Source: Lachnospiraceae bacterium MD308 | GTDB lineage: Bacteria; Bacillota; Clostridia; Lachnospirales; Lachnospiraceae | Direction: 5' to 3' | Length of the DNA stretch: 64,000 bases | Assembly: GCA_000403475.2 (NCBI GenBank) | Contig: KE159798.1 | Coordinates: forward strand, 196,960 to 260,959 | In this document: positions 42,823-51,714 of the stretch, in pieces | Layout of the letters: every line of letters begins with the position of its first letter | How positions within the stretch are numbered: the stretch's first letter is position 1 | Made by a program: the position numbers and the translations under genes | The notes under the pieces: generated by a model | What the model was told of the DNA's origin: nothing | What the model saw: only the letters and a program-made list of their open reading frames with translations | Database searches by the model: none

Positions 42823-43452
42823 ATGCGCGGCAAAAAGAAAGTTATTTTATTATGTGCGATGTTATTATGTACAGTCAGTGTGGCTGCCGGTTGTGTAAGT
42901 GACACAAAGGAGGATAACCTTGTCAGTGTGGAACAAGCGGATATTCTTCCGGATGTAGAGCAGGAGGCAGAAAAAGAGGTGACATCGGACACGGCGGATG
43001 TAGATGAGATAGGTGTTATATACGTAGATGTGTGTGGTGAGGTAAATCATCCGGGCGTCTATCAGCTTACAGGCGAGAGCCGGGTGTATGAGGCGATTGA
43101 AAAGGCCGGGGGATTGACAAAGAATGCGGCAAAAGCCTGTGTGAACCAGGCAGAAAAGCTGGCGGACGGCCAGCAGATCTATATTCTTTCAAAAGATGAG
43201 ATGGAACGGGGCGGTGCGGAAGCCGGCGGTGCTTCTGTATCTGAGTTTCCTGTATCTGACGGAAAAGTAAACCTCAATACTGCCTCTAAGGAAGAACTCA
43301 TGACACTTGGCGGTATTGGGGAAGTTAAGGCGGATGCTATTATAAGATACCGGGAGGAACACGGAAGCTTTCAGTCGGTGGAGGATGTAAAGAAGATTGA
43401 AGGGATTAAAGACGGGGTGTTCAATAAGATAAAGGATCGTATAACAATCTGA
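42823..43452 (+). CDS. comEA: ComEA-like DNA-binding lipoprotein
   Basis: A 209-residue protein with a lipoprotein signal (hydrophobic core then V-A-A-G-C), an SLBB domain at about 65-120 (V-D-V-C-G-E-V-N-H-P-G-V-Y), and a C-terminal helix-hairpin-helix pair at about 148-209 (V-N-L-N-T-A-S, L-M-T-L-G-G-I-G, I-E-G-I-K-D-G). This is the ComEA receptor for transforming DNA at the cell surface. Unlike the Bacillus comEABC operon, a two-component system and a GerMN gene separate it from comEC, and comEB is absent. Confidence 0.92.
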   Translation: MRGKKKVILLCAMLLCTVSVAAGCVSDTKEDNLVSVEQADILPDVEQEAEKEVTSDTADVDEIGVIYVDVCGEVNHPGVYQLTGESRVYEAIEKAGGLTKNAAKACVNQAEKLADGQQIYILSKDEMERGGAEAGGASVSEFPVSDGKVNLNTASKEELMTLGGIGEVKADAIIRYREEHGSFQSVEDVKKIEGIKDGVFNKIKDRITI

Positions 43453-43466
43453 TAAGGAGATGAAGT

Positions 43467-44156
43467 ATGAGTAAACGGGTACTGGTTGTTGATGATGAAA
43501 AATTAATAGTTAAAGGAATCCGGTTTAGCCTGGAACAAGACGGTATGGAAGTGACAGCAGCTTTTGACGGGGAAGAAGCCCTGAGGCTTGTCAGGGAGAA
43601 CAATTACGATATTATTCTTCTTGATGTTATGCTTCCCAAATATAATGGTTTTGAAGTGTGCCAGCAGATCCGGGAATTCTCAGATGTACCTGTTATCATG
43701 CTGACAGCTAAAGGCGATGATATGGATAAGATTCTCGGATTGGAATATGGTGCGGATGATTATATTACCAAACCATTTAATATTCTTGAGGTAAAAGCAA
43801 GAATTAAAGCGATTATGAGACGCACCAGGAAGAAAGACGGAAAAGAGCAGAATCCAAAGACAATCGTGAAAGGCGATATGAAGGTGGACTGTGAGAGCCG
43901 GCAGGTTACGATTGGGGAAAAAGAAGTGAATCTTACAGCCAAGGAATTTGATCTTTTGGAATTGCTTGCCATGAATCCCAATAAAGTATACAGCAGGGAG
44001 AATCTTTTGAATATTGTGTGGGGATACGAGTATCCGGGGGATGCGAGGACCGTGGATGTACATATCAGGCGTCTCAGGGAGAAAGTCGAAGCAAATCCAA
44101 GCGATCCAAAGTATGTTTATACGAAGTGGGGAGTTGGTTATTATTTTAGGGGTTAG
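43467..44156 (+). CDS. OmpR/PhoB-family response regulator
   Basis: A 229-residue protein: receiver domain with D-D-E-K near the start, the phosphorylated Asp in I-I-L-L-D-V-M-L-P near residue 53, T-A-K and I-T-K-P-F; then a winged-helix output domain ending in R-T-V-D-V-H-I-R-R-L-R-E-K and G-V-G-Y-Y-F. AAGGAGATG precedes the ATG. It overlaps the kinase gene and resembles WalR/PhoP-type regulators. Target genes are not shown by the sequence. Confidence 0.93.
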   Translation: MSKRVLVVDDEKLIVKGIRFSLEQDGMEVTAAFDGEEALRLVRENNYDIILLDVMLPKYNGFEVCQQIREFSDVPVIMLTAKGDDMDKILGLEYGADDYITKPFNILEVKARIKAIMRRTRKKDGKEQNPKTIVKGDMKVDCESRQVTIGEKEVNLTAKEFDLLELLAMNPNKVYSRENLLNIVWGYEYPGDARTVDVHIRRLREKVEANPSDPKYVYTKWGVGYYFRG

Positions 44157-45579
44157 AAGGTATATAAAAATTAACTTTTTGAGGAGTCTCCGCTTTCGAA
44201 TTGCGGTTATGATTATTCTTGCCGGAATTATTCCAAGCGTAATTATGAGAGCGGTGATTCTGAAAAATTATGAAAAACAGGCGGTGGAGATGCACACCGC
44301 CGAAATTCAGAATCAATGCGCAATTCTTTGTAACCAGTTAAGTAAAGCAAATTATCTTACGGGAGTTACGTCTGAAAGTATTCAGCTAGAGCTTATCCAG
44401 TTATCGAACATTTATAATGGACGTGTTATGGTTATAGACAAAAATTATCATATTGCAGAGGATACATATAATCTCGATAAAGGAAAGACAATTGTATCGG
44501 AAGACGTTATCCGCTGTTTTCAGGGGGAGAGCACCAGCAATTATGATGCAGAGAACAGGTTCATAGAGGTTACAGCGCCGGTTTTAGACAGTGGCTCAGA
44601 AAAGATACGAGGAGTTATGCTGGTCAGTGTTTGTACAGATTCTATAGCAGAGAATATGGAAAGCTTATTAGGAAAAGCGGATCTTGTTATTGCAATGTCA
44701 GGGATTATCATAATTACATTAGCGTTTCTTGCAGGTATTTTTATGGTGCGTCCTTTCCACAGGATTACCAGGTCTATCGGTGCGGTTACAGAAGGCTATG
44801 AGGACGACTATTTAAAGGAGTACTCATATACAGAGACGAAGCTTTTGTCTGAGGCGTTTAACAAGATGCTTGGCAGGATGAAGGTGCTTGATGATTCCAG
44901 AAATGAATTTGTGTCCAATGTGTCTCATGAGTTGAAGACACCGCTTGCATCTATGAAAGTGTTGTCGGATTCGCTGCTTGCACAGCAGGAGGTTCCGGCA
45001 GAGCTGTATCAGGAATTTATGGCGGATCTTTCAGAGGAGATTGAAAGAGAGAGCAAGATTATTGATGACTTGCTGGCACTTGTCAAACTTGATAAGACCG
45101 CTAAGACTATGAATATAAAGACAGAAGACATCAATATGTTAGTGGAACGGATATTGAAGCGTCTCCGTCCTATTGCGGAGCTTCGCAATATAGAAGTAAT
45201 CTTTGAAAGCTTTCGGCCGGTCATTGCAGAGGTTGATGAAGTAAAGCTTACATTGGCGATTACCAATCTTGTAGAAAATGCGATTAAGTATAATAAGGAA
45301 GACGGCTGGGTACATGTTTCTATGAATGCGGATCATAAAGTGTTTTATGTTGAAGTGGCGGATTCGGGGGCAGGAATTCCGAAAAATGAGCAGGCTCATA
45401 TATTCGAGAGATTTTATCGTGTGGATAAGTCTCATTCCAGGGAAATCGGCGGAACCGGGCTTGGGCTTTCTATTGCCAGAAATGTTGTTGTTATGCACAG
45501 AGGCTCTATACAGGTGTATAGTCAAGTTGGAGAGGGAACAACGTTTACTATGCGTATCCCGCTGAAATATGTAGTATAG
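44134..45579 (+). CDS. Membrane sensor histidine kinase
   Basis: About 480 residues. Two membrane segments (near residues 20-40 and 190-210) flank an extracellular sensor region, followed by HAMP, then HisKA with S-H-E-L-K-T-P, and an ATPase domain with N-L-V-E-N-A-I-K-Y, D-S-G-A-G-I-P and G-G-T-G-L-G-L-S. Pairs with the preceding regulator. The start is uncertain: no ATG with a good site exists. TTG at 44134 gives a 23-base overlap with the regulator gene, TTG at 44179 is an alternative, and an ATG at 44014 would overlap too far. Confidence 0.88.
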   Translation: MVIILGVRRYIKINFLRSLRFRIAVMIILAGIIPSVIMRAVILKNYEKQAVEMHTAEIQNQCAILCNQLSKANYLTGVTSESIQLELIQLSNIYNGRVMVIDKNYHIAEDTYNLDKGKTIVSEDVIRCFQGESTSNYDAENRFIEVTAPVLDSGSEKIRGVMLVSVCTDSIAENMESLLGKADLVIAMSGIIIITLAFLAGIFMVRPFHRITRSIGAVTEGYEDDYLKEYSYTETKLLSEAFNKMLGRMKVLDDSRNEFVSNVSHELKTPLASMKVLSDSLLAQQEVPAELYQEFMADLSEEIERESKIIDDLLALVKLDKTAKTMNIKTEDINMLVERILKRLRPIAELRNIEVIFESFRPVIAEVDEVKLTLAITNLVENAIKYNKEDGWVHVSMNADHKVFYVEVADSGAGIPKNEQAHIFERFYRVDKSHSREIGGTGLGLSIARNVVVMHRGSIQVYSQVGEGTTFTMRIPLKYVV

Positions 45580-45590
45580 GAGGGACGGAT

Positions 45591-46520
45591 ATGAGAATGT
45601 ACCAAAAATATTTTGTATTTTTTTTATGTCTGTCAATTCTTCTTGGCGGCTGTGGACAGGGGACGGTTCCGGACAGGAACAGAACTTATATCTATTATGT
45701 CAATGGGGACGGAACCGGACTGGTGAAGGAAGAGTACGATTTGCCCGGAGGCAGCACAAAGGGACAGATATCTGCTGTGCTTGAGGAACTCAGGAAAGAG
45801 ACGGAGTCAATTGAATATAAGAGTGTTTATCCGAAATACGTCCGGATCAATAGCTGGGAGCTTCGGGAATCTGACTTGGAGATAGATTTTTCGGATTCTT
45901 ATAATAATATGGACGTGACAGAGGAGCTGCTTTTGCGTGCAGCTACGGTGCATACGCTAGAACAGATTGGCGGAGTAGATTATATTAAATTCACAGTAGA
46001 GGGCGAGGAACTTCGGGACAGTGAAGGAAAAGAAGAAGGCTATATGAATCATGATTCTTTTGTAGAAAATACCGGTTCGTCGATTCATACTTATCAGGAG
46101 GGAAGTCTGCACCTGTTTTTTGCCAATGAGACAGGAGATAAACTTACGGAGGAGATTGTAAGCGTCAGATACAACAGTAATATGTCTGTAGAGAAGTTGA
46201 TTACAGAGCAATTAATTAAAGGGCCGTCGATGGAAGGGGCATATCCTACACTTCCGCCTGAAACGAAGATTTTGGGAGTATCCGTAAGGGATGGAATTTG
46301 TTATGTGAATTTCGATGAAGGCTTCTTGGATATGGATTATAAAATCAGCCCTCAAGTCAGGATTTATTCTGTTGTAAATTCCATTGTAGCAGGAGGAGAG
46401 ACGGGCCAGGTACAGATATTGGTAAATGGAAAGGCGGATGCGACGTATCAGGGAAGTGTTGGCCTGGAGAAGCCGCTCTCAAGAAATTTAGAGATTGTGG
46501 AGGAAAAGAAAAAAGATTGA
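45591..46520 (+). CDS. GerMN-domain lipoprotein
   Basis: A 309-residue lipoprotein (I-L-L-G-G-C lipobox near residue 21) with two GerMN domains at about 30-150 and 165-295. GerM of Bacillus acts in spore formation and germination and at the forespore envelope. A kinase-regulator-GerMN lipoprotein trio also resembles the actinobacterial MtrA-MtrB-LpqB set, where the lipoprotein modulates the kinase. Here it lies 11 bases after the kinase gene and overlaps comEC, so either role is possible. Confidence 0.82.
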   Translation: MRMYQKYFVFFLCLSILLGGCGQGTVPDRNRTYIYYVNGDGTGLVKEEYDLPGGSTKGQISAVLEELRKETESIEYKSVYPKYVRINSWELRESDLEIDFSDSYNNMDVTEELLLRAATVHTLEQIGGVDYIKFTVEGEELRDSEGKEEGYMNHDSFVENTGSSIHTYQEGSLHLFFANETGDKLTEEIVSVRYNSNMSVEKLITEQLIKGPSMEGAYPTLPPETKILGVSVRDGICYVNFDEGFLDMDYKISPQVRIYSVVNSIVAGGETGQVQILVNGKADATYQGSVGLEKPLSRNLEIVEEKKKD

Positions 46521-49009
46521 GAAACAGACCATTATGCAGTATATGTCTGTTCGTTTGTCTGGCAATCTGCCTTATAACTGTCTGCGGAGGGGAGAGGATG
46601 ATAAAAGAACTTCGACCATCCGCAGCAGAAAGTTATCTGCAGGATAAAGATGAGGTTTTAGTCGCAGGAAGGGTATACCAGAAAGCGGACAAAGAAAAGT
46701 ATCAAATCATATATCTTGAAAATAATTCTATAAAATATCGTCAGCAGTCGCTGAGAGAATCCAGATTAATAATCTATGATGAGTATAAAGAAAATGTGAG
46801 GATTGGAGATATCCTTACGGTGCATGGTAAAATCCGTTTTTTTGAAAATGCGAGAAATCCAGGAAATTTTGACAGTAAATTATATTATCAAAAGCAGGAT
46901 ATCCATGCAAATGTGTGGGCCGAATCTGTACAGAAACGAGAGGGGAAAGCCTATACATTAATTGAAAAATTGGAGAACGAGTTGTACCAGTTCAGACAGG
47001 AATGGAAAAGTAAACTTTGTGAACAGATGGGGGAGCAGGATGGGAATACCTTGTCTGCTATGATTTTAGGAGAGAAATCCCAGATGGATGAAGAACTGCG
47101 GGAGCTGTATCAGAAAAACGGGATAGGGCACATATTGGCGATTTCGGGGCTGCACCTGTCCTTTATAGGGATTGGGATGTATAAGATACTGCGGAGGATT
47201 ACAGGGTCTTATCCTGTTGGAGGGGCGTTTGGTATTTTATTTCTGGCGCTGTATATTCTTATGGTTGGGCTTACTGTATCGGCGGTGCGGGCGCTTACGA
47301 TGTTTCTCTTCCGGGTGGGAGCGGATATGGCGGGAAGGCATTATGATGCGCCGACGGCGCTTTCTGTGGCAGCGGTCGTAGTGCTGTTGTGGAGACCGCT
47401 GAGTTTAAATGACGGTGGGTTCTGGCTGTCTTTTGGGGCGGTGTTTGGGGTTCTTGCGGTAGTGCCAGTACTGCAAGGGTGGATGGAAAGAAAGTATCCA
47501 GAAAATAAAGGGGGCAGGATGCAAAAGAGTGATCGAATATCTATGACATATAGGATTTGCATGTCAATCGTGCAGGGACTTACGGCAAGTCTCGGAATTA
47601 ATCTGATAATTCTTCCGGTTTTGCTTTACTATTTCTTTGAATTTCCAATCTATTCTTTGTTTTTAAATCTATTTGTGATCCCGCTGATGTCTGTGCTTTT
47701 ATTCATGGGGATGGCGGGAAGTCTGTTTTCTGTATTCTTTTTGCCGTTATCGGGTGCGTGCTTTTGGATATGCGGCGGGATTCTGCGGTTATATGAGATG
47801 AGTTGTAATCTTGCGCTTACACTTCCGGGGGCGCGGTTTGTGGCGGGGAAGCCTGAGATATGGCAGATTACGGTATATTATGGGATATTGGTAATCATTT
47901 TGTTGCTTTTGAGAGAAAAGGAAAGACTGAGGGAATATGTAGATGGTGTAGATGATGTTGAGGGCGCAGAGAGTAAGAAGTATAAAACTTGCAGAAGAGG
48001 AAATTTTTCCCGAAAGCACGCGGGGCGTGGATCAGGAAGGAGTATACAAAAACGAGAGGACAGTAAATTAGATGTAGGTGTACAAAGACGTGTGACCAGG
48101 CTTGGAAGATTTGCGCTTATGCTTGGAATGGCAGGTATTATTGTTCTGACACACCGATGGGGAGAACGGGGAAAGCTTACGGCAGTGATTTTAGATGTAG
48201 GACAGGGTGATGGAATCTTTATGAGAGGACCGGAGGGTGAGACTTATCTGGTGGACGGAGGCAGCAGCGATGTGAAGAAAGTGGGGCAGTACAGGATAGA
48301 ACCGTTTTTGAAATCCCAGGGTGCTGGGGTGATTGACTATGTATTGATATCCCATGGCGACAGTGATCATGTGAATGGTGTGGAAGAGTTGATGGAAAGA
48401 CAGAATATCGGCGTAAAGATCAAGACACTGGTACTGCCGATGCAGGAGGTGTGGGATGAAGCATTGGCAGGGATAGCGGAAAAAGCGAAAGAGTATGGGA
48501 TTCGCGTAGTTGTGATAGAACCGGGACAAAGTATTAAGGAAGGGGATATGACGATTACATGCATACAGCCGGGGAATCCAGGAACGGAGGCAGAGAATAG
48601 GGAATCTGAGGGACGGGATGCAGATGAAGAATACGAACCGGGGAACGCGTCATCTATGGTATTGGCAGTTAAGTTTGGAGAGTTTGATATGCTGCTGACC
48701 GGAGATGTAGAGGGAAAAGGAGAAGAACAACTTACAAAGCAGTTGGAAAAACGATACCGGGATTGTAGATGGGAGATTCTGAAGGCGGCGCATCATGGCT
48801 CAAAGAACTCATCATCTGAGGAATTTCTCCGACAGGTCAAGCCTGCATATGCGTTTATTTCAGCAGGACGAGAAAACCTATATGGGCATCCGCATCAGGA
48901 AACAATAGAAAGGCTTACGGATGTAGGAAGCAAAATTTATTCAACACAGGGAAATGGAGCACTTATAGTGGAGGTTGAAGACGGGGAAACAATGAAAGTT
49001 GGAAAATAG
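46517..49009 (+). CDS. comEC: ComEC/Rec2 DNA internalisation protein
   Basis: An 830-residue polytopic protein. N-terminal DUF4131/OB-like domain (about 40-140), competence domain membrane core with L-A-I-S-G-L-H-L-S-F (about 210-480), a basic linker, and a C-terminal metallo-beta-lactamase domain from about 545 with V-G-Q-G-D, S-H-G-D-S-D-H-V-N-G and H-H-G-S-K. TTG start at 46517 overlaps the preceding stop. It forms the channel that brings single-stranded DNA into the cytoplasm. All main domains are intact, so natural uptake of DNA is plausible. Confidence 0.93.
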   Translation: MRNRPLCSICLFVCLAICLITVCGGERMIKELRPSAAESYLQDKDEVLVAGRVYQKADKEKYQIIYLENNSIKYRQQSLRESRLIIYDEYKENVRIGDILTVHGKIRFFENARNPGNFDSKLYYQKQDIHANVWAESVQKREGKAYTLIEKLENELYQFRQEWKSKLCEQMGEQDGNTLSAMILGEKSQMDEELRELYQKNGIGHILAISGLHLSFIGIGMYKILRRITGSYPVGGAFGILFLALYILMVGLTVSAVRALTMFLFRVGADMAGRHYDAPTALSVAAVVVLLWRPLSLNDGGFWLSFGAVFGVLAVVPVLQGWMERKYPENKGGRMQKSDRISMTYRICMSIVQGLTASLGINLIILPVLLYYFFEFPIYSLFLNLFVIPLMSVLLFMGMAGSLFSVFFLPLSGACFWICGGILRLYEMSCNLALTLPGARFVAGKPEIWQITVYYGILVIILLLLREKERLREYVDGVDDVEGAESKKYKTCRRGNFSRKHAGRGSGRSIQKREDSKLDVGVQRRVTRLGRFALMLGMAGIIVLTHRWGERGKLTAVILDVGQGDGIFMRGPEGETYLVDGGSSDVKKVGQYRIEPFLKSQGAGVIDYVLISHGDSDHVNGVEELMERQNIGVKIKTLVLPMQEVWDEALAGIAEKAKEYGIRVVVIEPGQSIKEGDMTITCIQPGNPGTEAENRESEGRDADEEYEPGNASSMVLAVKFGEFDMLLTGDVEGKGEEQLTKQLEKRYRDCRWEILKAAHHGSKNSSSEEFLRQVKPAYAFISAGRENLYGHPHQETIERLTDVGSKIYSTQGNGALIVEVEDGETMKVGK

Positions 49010-49124
49010 AAGCGGACGAGAACCGGAAGGTTTCTATGGAAATGCCGTCGCTTAGTTGCTATAATGTAAATAATAAACTAAGGCAGGAAACGAATTAAGG
49101 ATGATGGAAGGAGCGTGGAAAGAG

Positions 49125-50683
49125 ATGGAGATGCGAAAGAAGAAACTTCCTATTGGAATTGAAAATTTTGAAAAATTACGTTTAGAGAATTTTTACTATA
49201 TTGATAAAACAGGACTCATCAGGGAACTTCTTAACAACTGGGGAGAGGTGAATCTGTTCACTCGCCCCAGGAGATTTGGGAAAACTCTGAATATGAGCAT
49301 GCTGGAAAACTTTTTCTCATTGGATGGAGATAAGAGTATTTTTGATGGACTGGAGATTTCAAAAGAGACTGCGCTTTGTGAAGAATATATGGGAAAATAT
49401 CCAGTTGTATCCATATCCTTAAAAGGGATTGATGCATGGTCTTATGAGACGGCATATCAGATGGCAGTCCGGGTTATCATAGACGCAGCGGCAAAATTTT
49501 ATTTCCTTTTGGACAGTGAAAAATTAAATGCGCATGATAAAGCAGAGTATCAAAAGCTTTTGGATGATACTATGATCAGATGATTTCACTGATCCGAAGT
49601 CTTCTAGGAGAGGCGCTCAAAACAAACAGCAGTTTGAAACTTGCAGTATTGACGGGCTGCCTTCGAATTTCAAAGGAGAGTATCTTTACCGGACTTAATA
49701 ATCTGAAGGTACGTTCTGTTACGGATGTACGGTTTGATGAGTATTTTGGATTTACAGATATGGAAGTAAAGACGCTTTTACAATATTATGGGTATCCAGA
49801 TAGCTATGATGTAGCGAAGAAATGGTATGACGGATACCATTTTGGCAATGTAGATGTATATTGTCCATGGGATGTTTTAAATTATTGTGATTCATTATTG
49901 GATGATAAGGAGGCGCAGCCGGAAAACTACTGGATCAATACTAGCAGCAATGATGCGGTGAAGAGGTTTATTCAGGAATCGGCAAATGCTGCGACCAAAC
50001 GGGAGATTGAGCGCCTGGTAGCGGGTGAGGTCATTATGAAGGAGATTCATCAGGAACTCACATATCCAGAGATTTACCAGACGATAGATAATATCTGGAG
50101 CCTGCTTTTTACCACCGGTTATCTGACCCAGCGGGGAAAGACAGAGGGAAGGCAGATGAAACTGGCAATCCCCAACCTGGAGATCCGGGATATTTACATG
50201 ACGCAGATTATGGAATTTTTTAAAGAAAATGTCCGGGAAGACGGGGGTACGCTGAACCGTTTTTGTGATGCCCTGCAGAATAAAGATGCAGAAAATGTAG
50301 AGAAAATTTTCACGGAATATTTAAGAAGAACCATCAGTATCCGGGATACGGCTGTAAGAACAAACATGAAAGAAAATTTTTATCACGGTGTCCTGCTTGG
50401 AATTTTAGGTGTGAAGGCTCAGTGGGGGATTTCTTCTAACCGGGAAATGGGGGAAGGCTATGCGGATATCCTTGCGGAACCGGATACTAGAGATATGGGG
50501 ATTATCATAGAAGTGAAGTACGCACATGACGGAGATCTGGATGCTGCTTGCAAAGAAGCATTAAAACGGATTGAGTATACCAGATATGAAGATGACCTTG
50601 AAGATGACGGGGTAGATAATATCCTCAAATACGGGATTGCATGTTATAAAAAACGGTGCAGGGTCATGTTGGCACATAAATAA
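49125..50683 (+). pseudogene. AAA-ATPase / PD-(D/E)XK nuclease-like protein, disrupted by internal deletion and frameshift
   Basis: Two frames (to 49583, and from 49580) encode the two ends of one protein of the 'AAA-ATPase-like plus PD-(D/E)XK' (DUF1703) family. The first has the Walker-A like R-P-R-R-F-G-K-T-L segment; the second has L-T-G-C-L-R-I-S-K-E-S, F-G-F-T-D and a C-terminal nuclease motif G-Y-A-D-I-L with E-V-K. Between them the family normally has about 50-60 residues including the Walker B L-I-D-E-Y-D; these are missing, and the junction near 49580 shifts frame. Not functional as a whole. The family is often found in many drifting copies in gut Firmicutes. ATG 49125 or 49131 is the likely start. 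Confidence 0.8.
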
Positions 50684-50701
50684 TAAATGAAAACATTAAT
50701 T

Positions 50702-50718
50702 CCCCAGCTATGCTGGGG
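50702..50718. repeat. Short perfect hairpin after the ATPase pseudogene
   Basis: CCCCAGC-TAT-GCTGGGG, flanked by ATT and AGAAT, without a T run. It may be a weak terminator or a relic of a mobile or REP-like hairpin. Confidence 0.4.
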
Positions 50719-50815
50719 AGAATAGAGTAAGTAAAAGCGAAGAAGTTTGGGGTGTCATATCTGAGGTTTTATTTCTATAATTTAGCGAAAGATAATTATA
50801 AAGAGGAGGCAGATT

Positions 50816-51166
50816 TTGAAAAAGTTACGTTTAAGGTCGGATTGGATATTAAAAATATTAAGTATTTGTGTTTCCTTCATTTTCCCTATTATGGTTTGGA
50901 TTTTTTTGAGTGGAGACGTATATATAAAAATTTTTAATTATGTATGGATTGCTTTGTATAGCTGCATATTTGTTTGTCTAATATATAAAAATATGGTTTT
51001 GAAAGTATTTATTTGTATTTTGAATTTTTTATCAGTAGCTTTTATTACATTTCTTTTTTTGATGAGTGATGGTGATTTAATTATTAAAGTGATTGTAAAA
51101 GCGATTTTTCCTTTTTTTCAAATTTCATCATTTGACCAGCACTGGTCTGCCTGTAACATTTGTTGA
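50816..51166 (+). CDS. Small AT-rich membrane protein of unknown function
   Basis: 116 codons starting at TTG with GAGGAGG six bases upstream, a convincing translation signal. After a basic start (K-K-L-R-L-R-S-D) the rest is made of four hydrophobic segments (about 10-32, 38-60, 62-82, 85-105). No family recognised. The last residues (S-F-D-Q-H-W-S-A-C-N-I-C) look unlike a membrane protein end and may reflect a recent 3' change. It lies in an AT-rich stretch between the pseudogene and the BlaR/BlaI operon. An overlapping frame at 50752-50937 lacks a ribosome site. Confidence 0.5.
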   Translation: MKKLRLRSDWILKILSICVSFIFPIMVWIFLSGDVYIKIFNYVWIALYSCIFVCLIYKNMVLKVFICILNFLSVAFITFLFLMSDGDLIIKVIVKAIFPFFQISSFDQHWSACNIC

Positions 51167-51191
51167 CATATTTTGGATAGTGTGATACAGT
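51163..51191 (+). promoter_or_regulatory. Promoter of the BlaR1/BlaI-like operon
   Basis: Perfect TTGACA (51163-51168), 17-base spacer, TACAGT (51186-51191). Just downstream GGACTA and TAGTCC (about 51193-51212) form an inverted repeat at the transcription start, a suitable site for the BlaI-like repressor encoded in the operon. Confidence 0.55.
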
Positions 51192-51274
51192 TGGACTAAG
51201 GCTAGATAGTCCTAATAATAAGATGAAAATGGAACAATGACAGTTACTTTTATTGTAATGTATGGGAGGAAAAT

Positions 51275-51694
51275 ATGGAGAAAAAATACAAAAAGATAGT
51301 ATGCGTATGTATTAGTCTGTTTATAATTTGCATTTTGACAGGATTTATAGCAAATAATCTTGTATTTGCAGATGATGATACCAAATATGAAAGTTTTGAT
51401 ACAGAACATGAAACTGATATGAGTAAAAAAGAGGATTACCAGAAGGCTGATTTAGAAAGGGCGTTACAGGATGCGATCCAATTGATAGTTGAAGGAAGCA
51501 ATCCTTTGGTCAGCATACATAATTATGATTTAGAAGATCATTCAGAGACTACTGTGAATGTAACATTATATGCAGAGCCGTGTAATGAAATTTCAGAAGA
51601 ATCACGAGCAGCAATCGAAAATATGATAATGGGAAGTTTCAATGGAATCTCGAAAGATAATATTTCTATAGATATTGAATATACAGAAAGATAA
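51275..51694 (+). CDS. Small secreted protein of unknown function
   Basis: 139 residues with a signal peptide (about 1-32, cleavage near V-F-A-D) and a mature acidic part of about 107 residues with a helix then alternating strands (V-N-V-T-L-Y-A). A GGGAGGA lies before the ATG. No recognised domain. It is the first gene of a three-gene operon with a BlaR1-like peptidase (20 bases on) and a BlaI-like repressor, taking the place where a resistance gene would be expected; it might be the signal-responsive effector. Confidence 0.65.
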   Translation: MEKKYKKIVCVCISLFIICILTGFIANNLVFADDDTKYESFDTEHETDMSKKEDYQKADLERALQDAIQLIVEGSNPLVSIHNYDLEDHSETTVNVTLYAEPCNEISEESRAAIENMIMGSFNGISKDNISIDIEYTER

Positions 51695-51714
51695 AACAGA
51701 TAGGGGAGAGGCTT

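Noticed and set aside
50752-50937. 61-codon frame overlapping the small membrane gene
   Set aside because: No ribosome binding site; the frame from 50816 has GAGGAGG and clear membrane segments.
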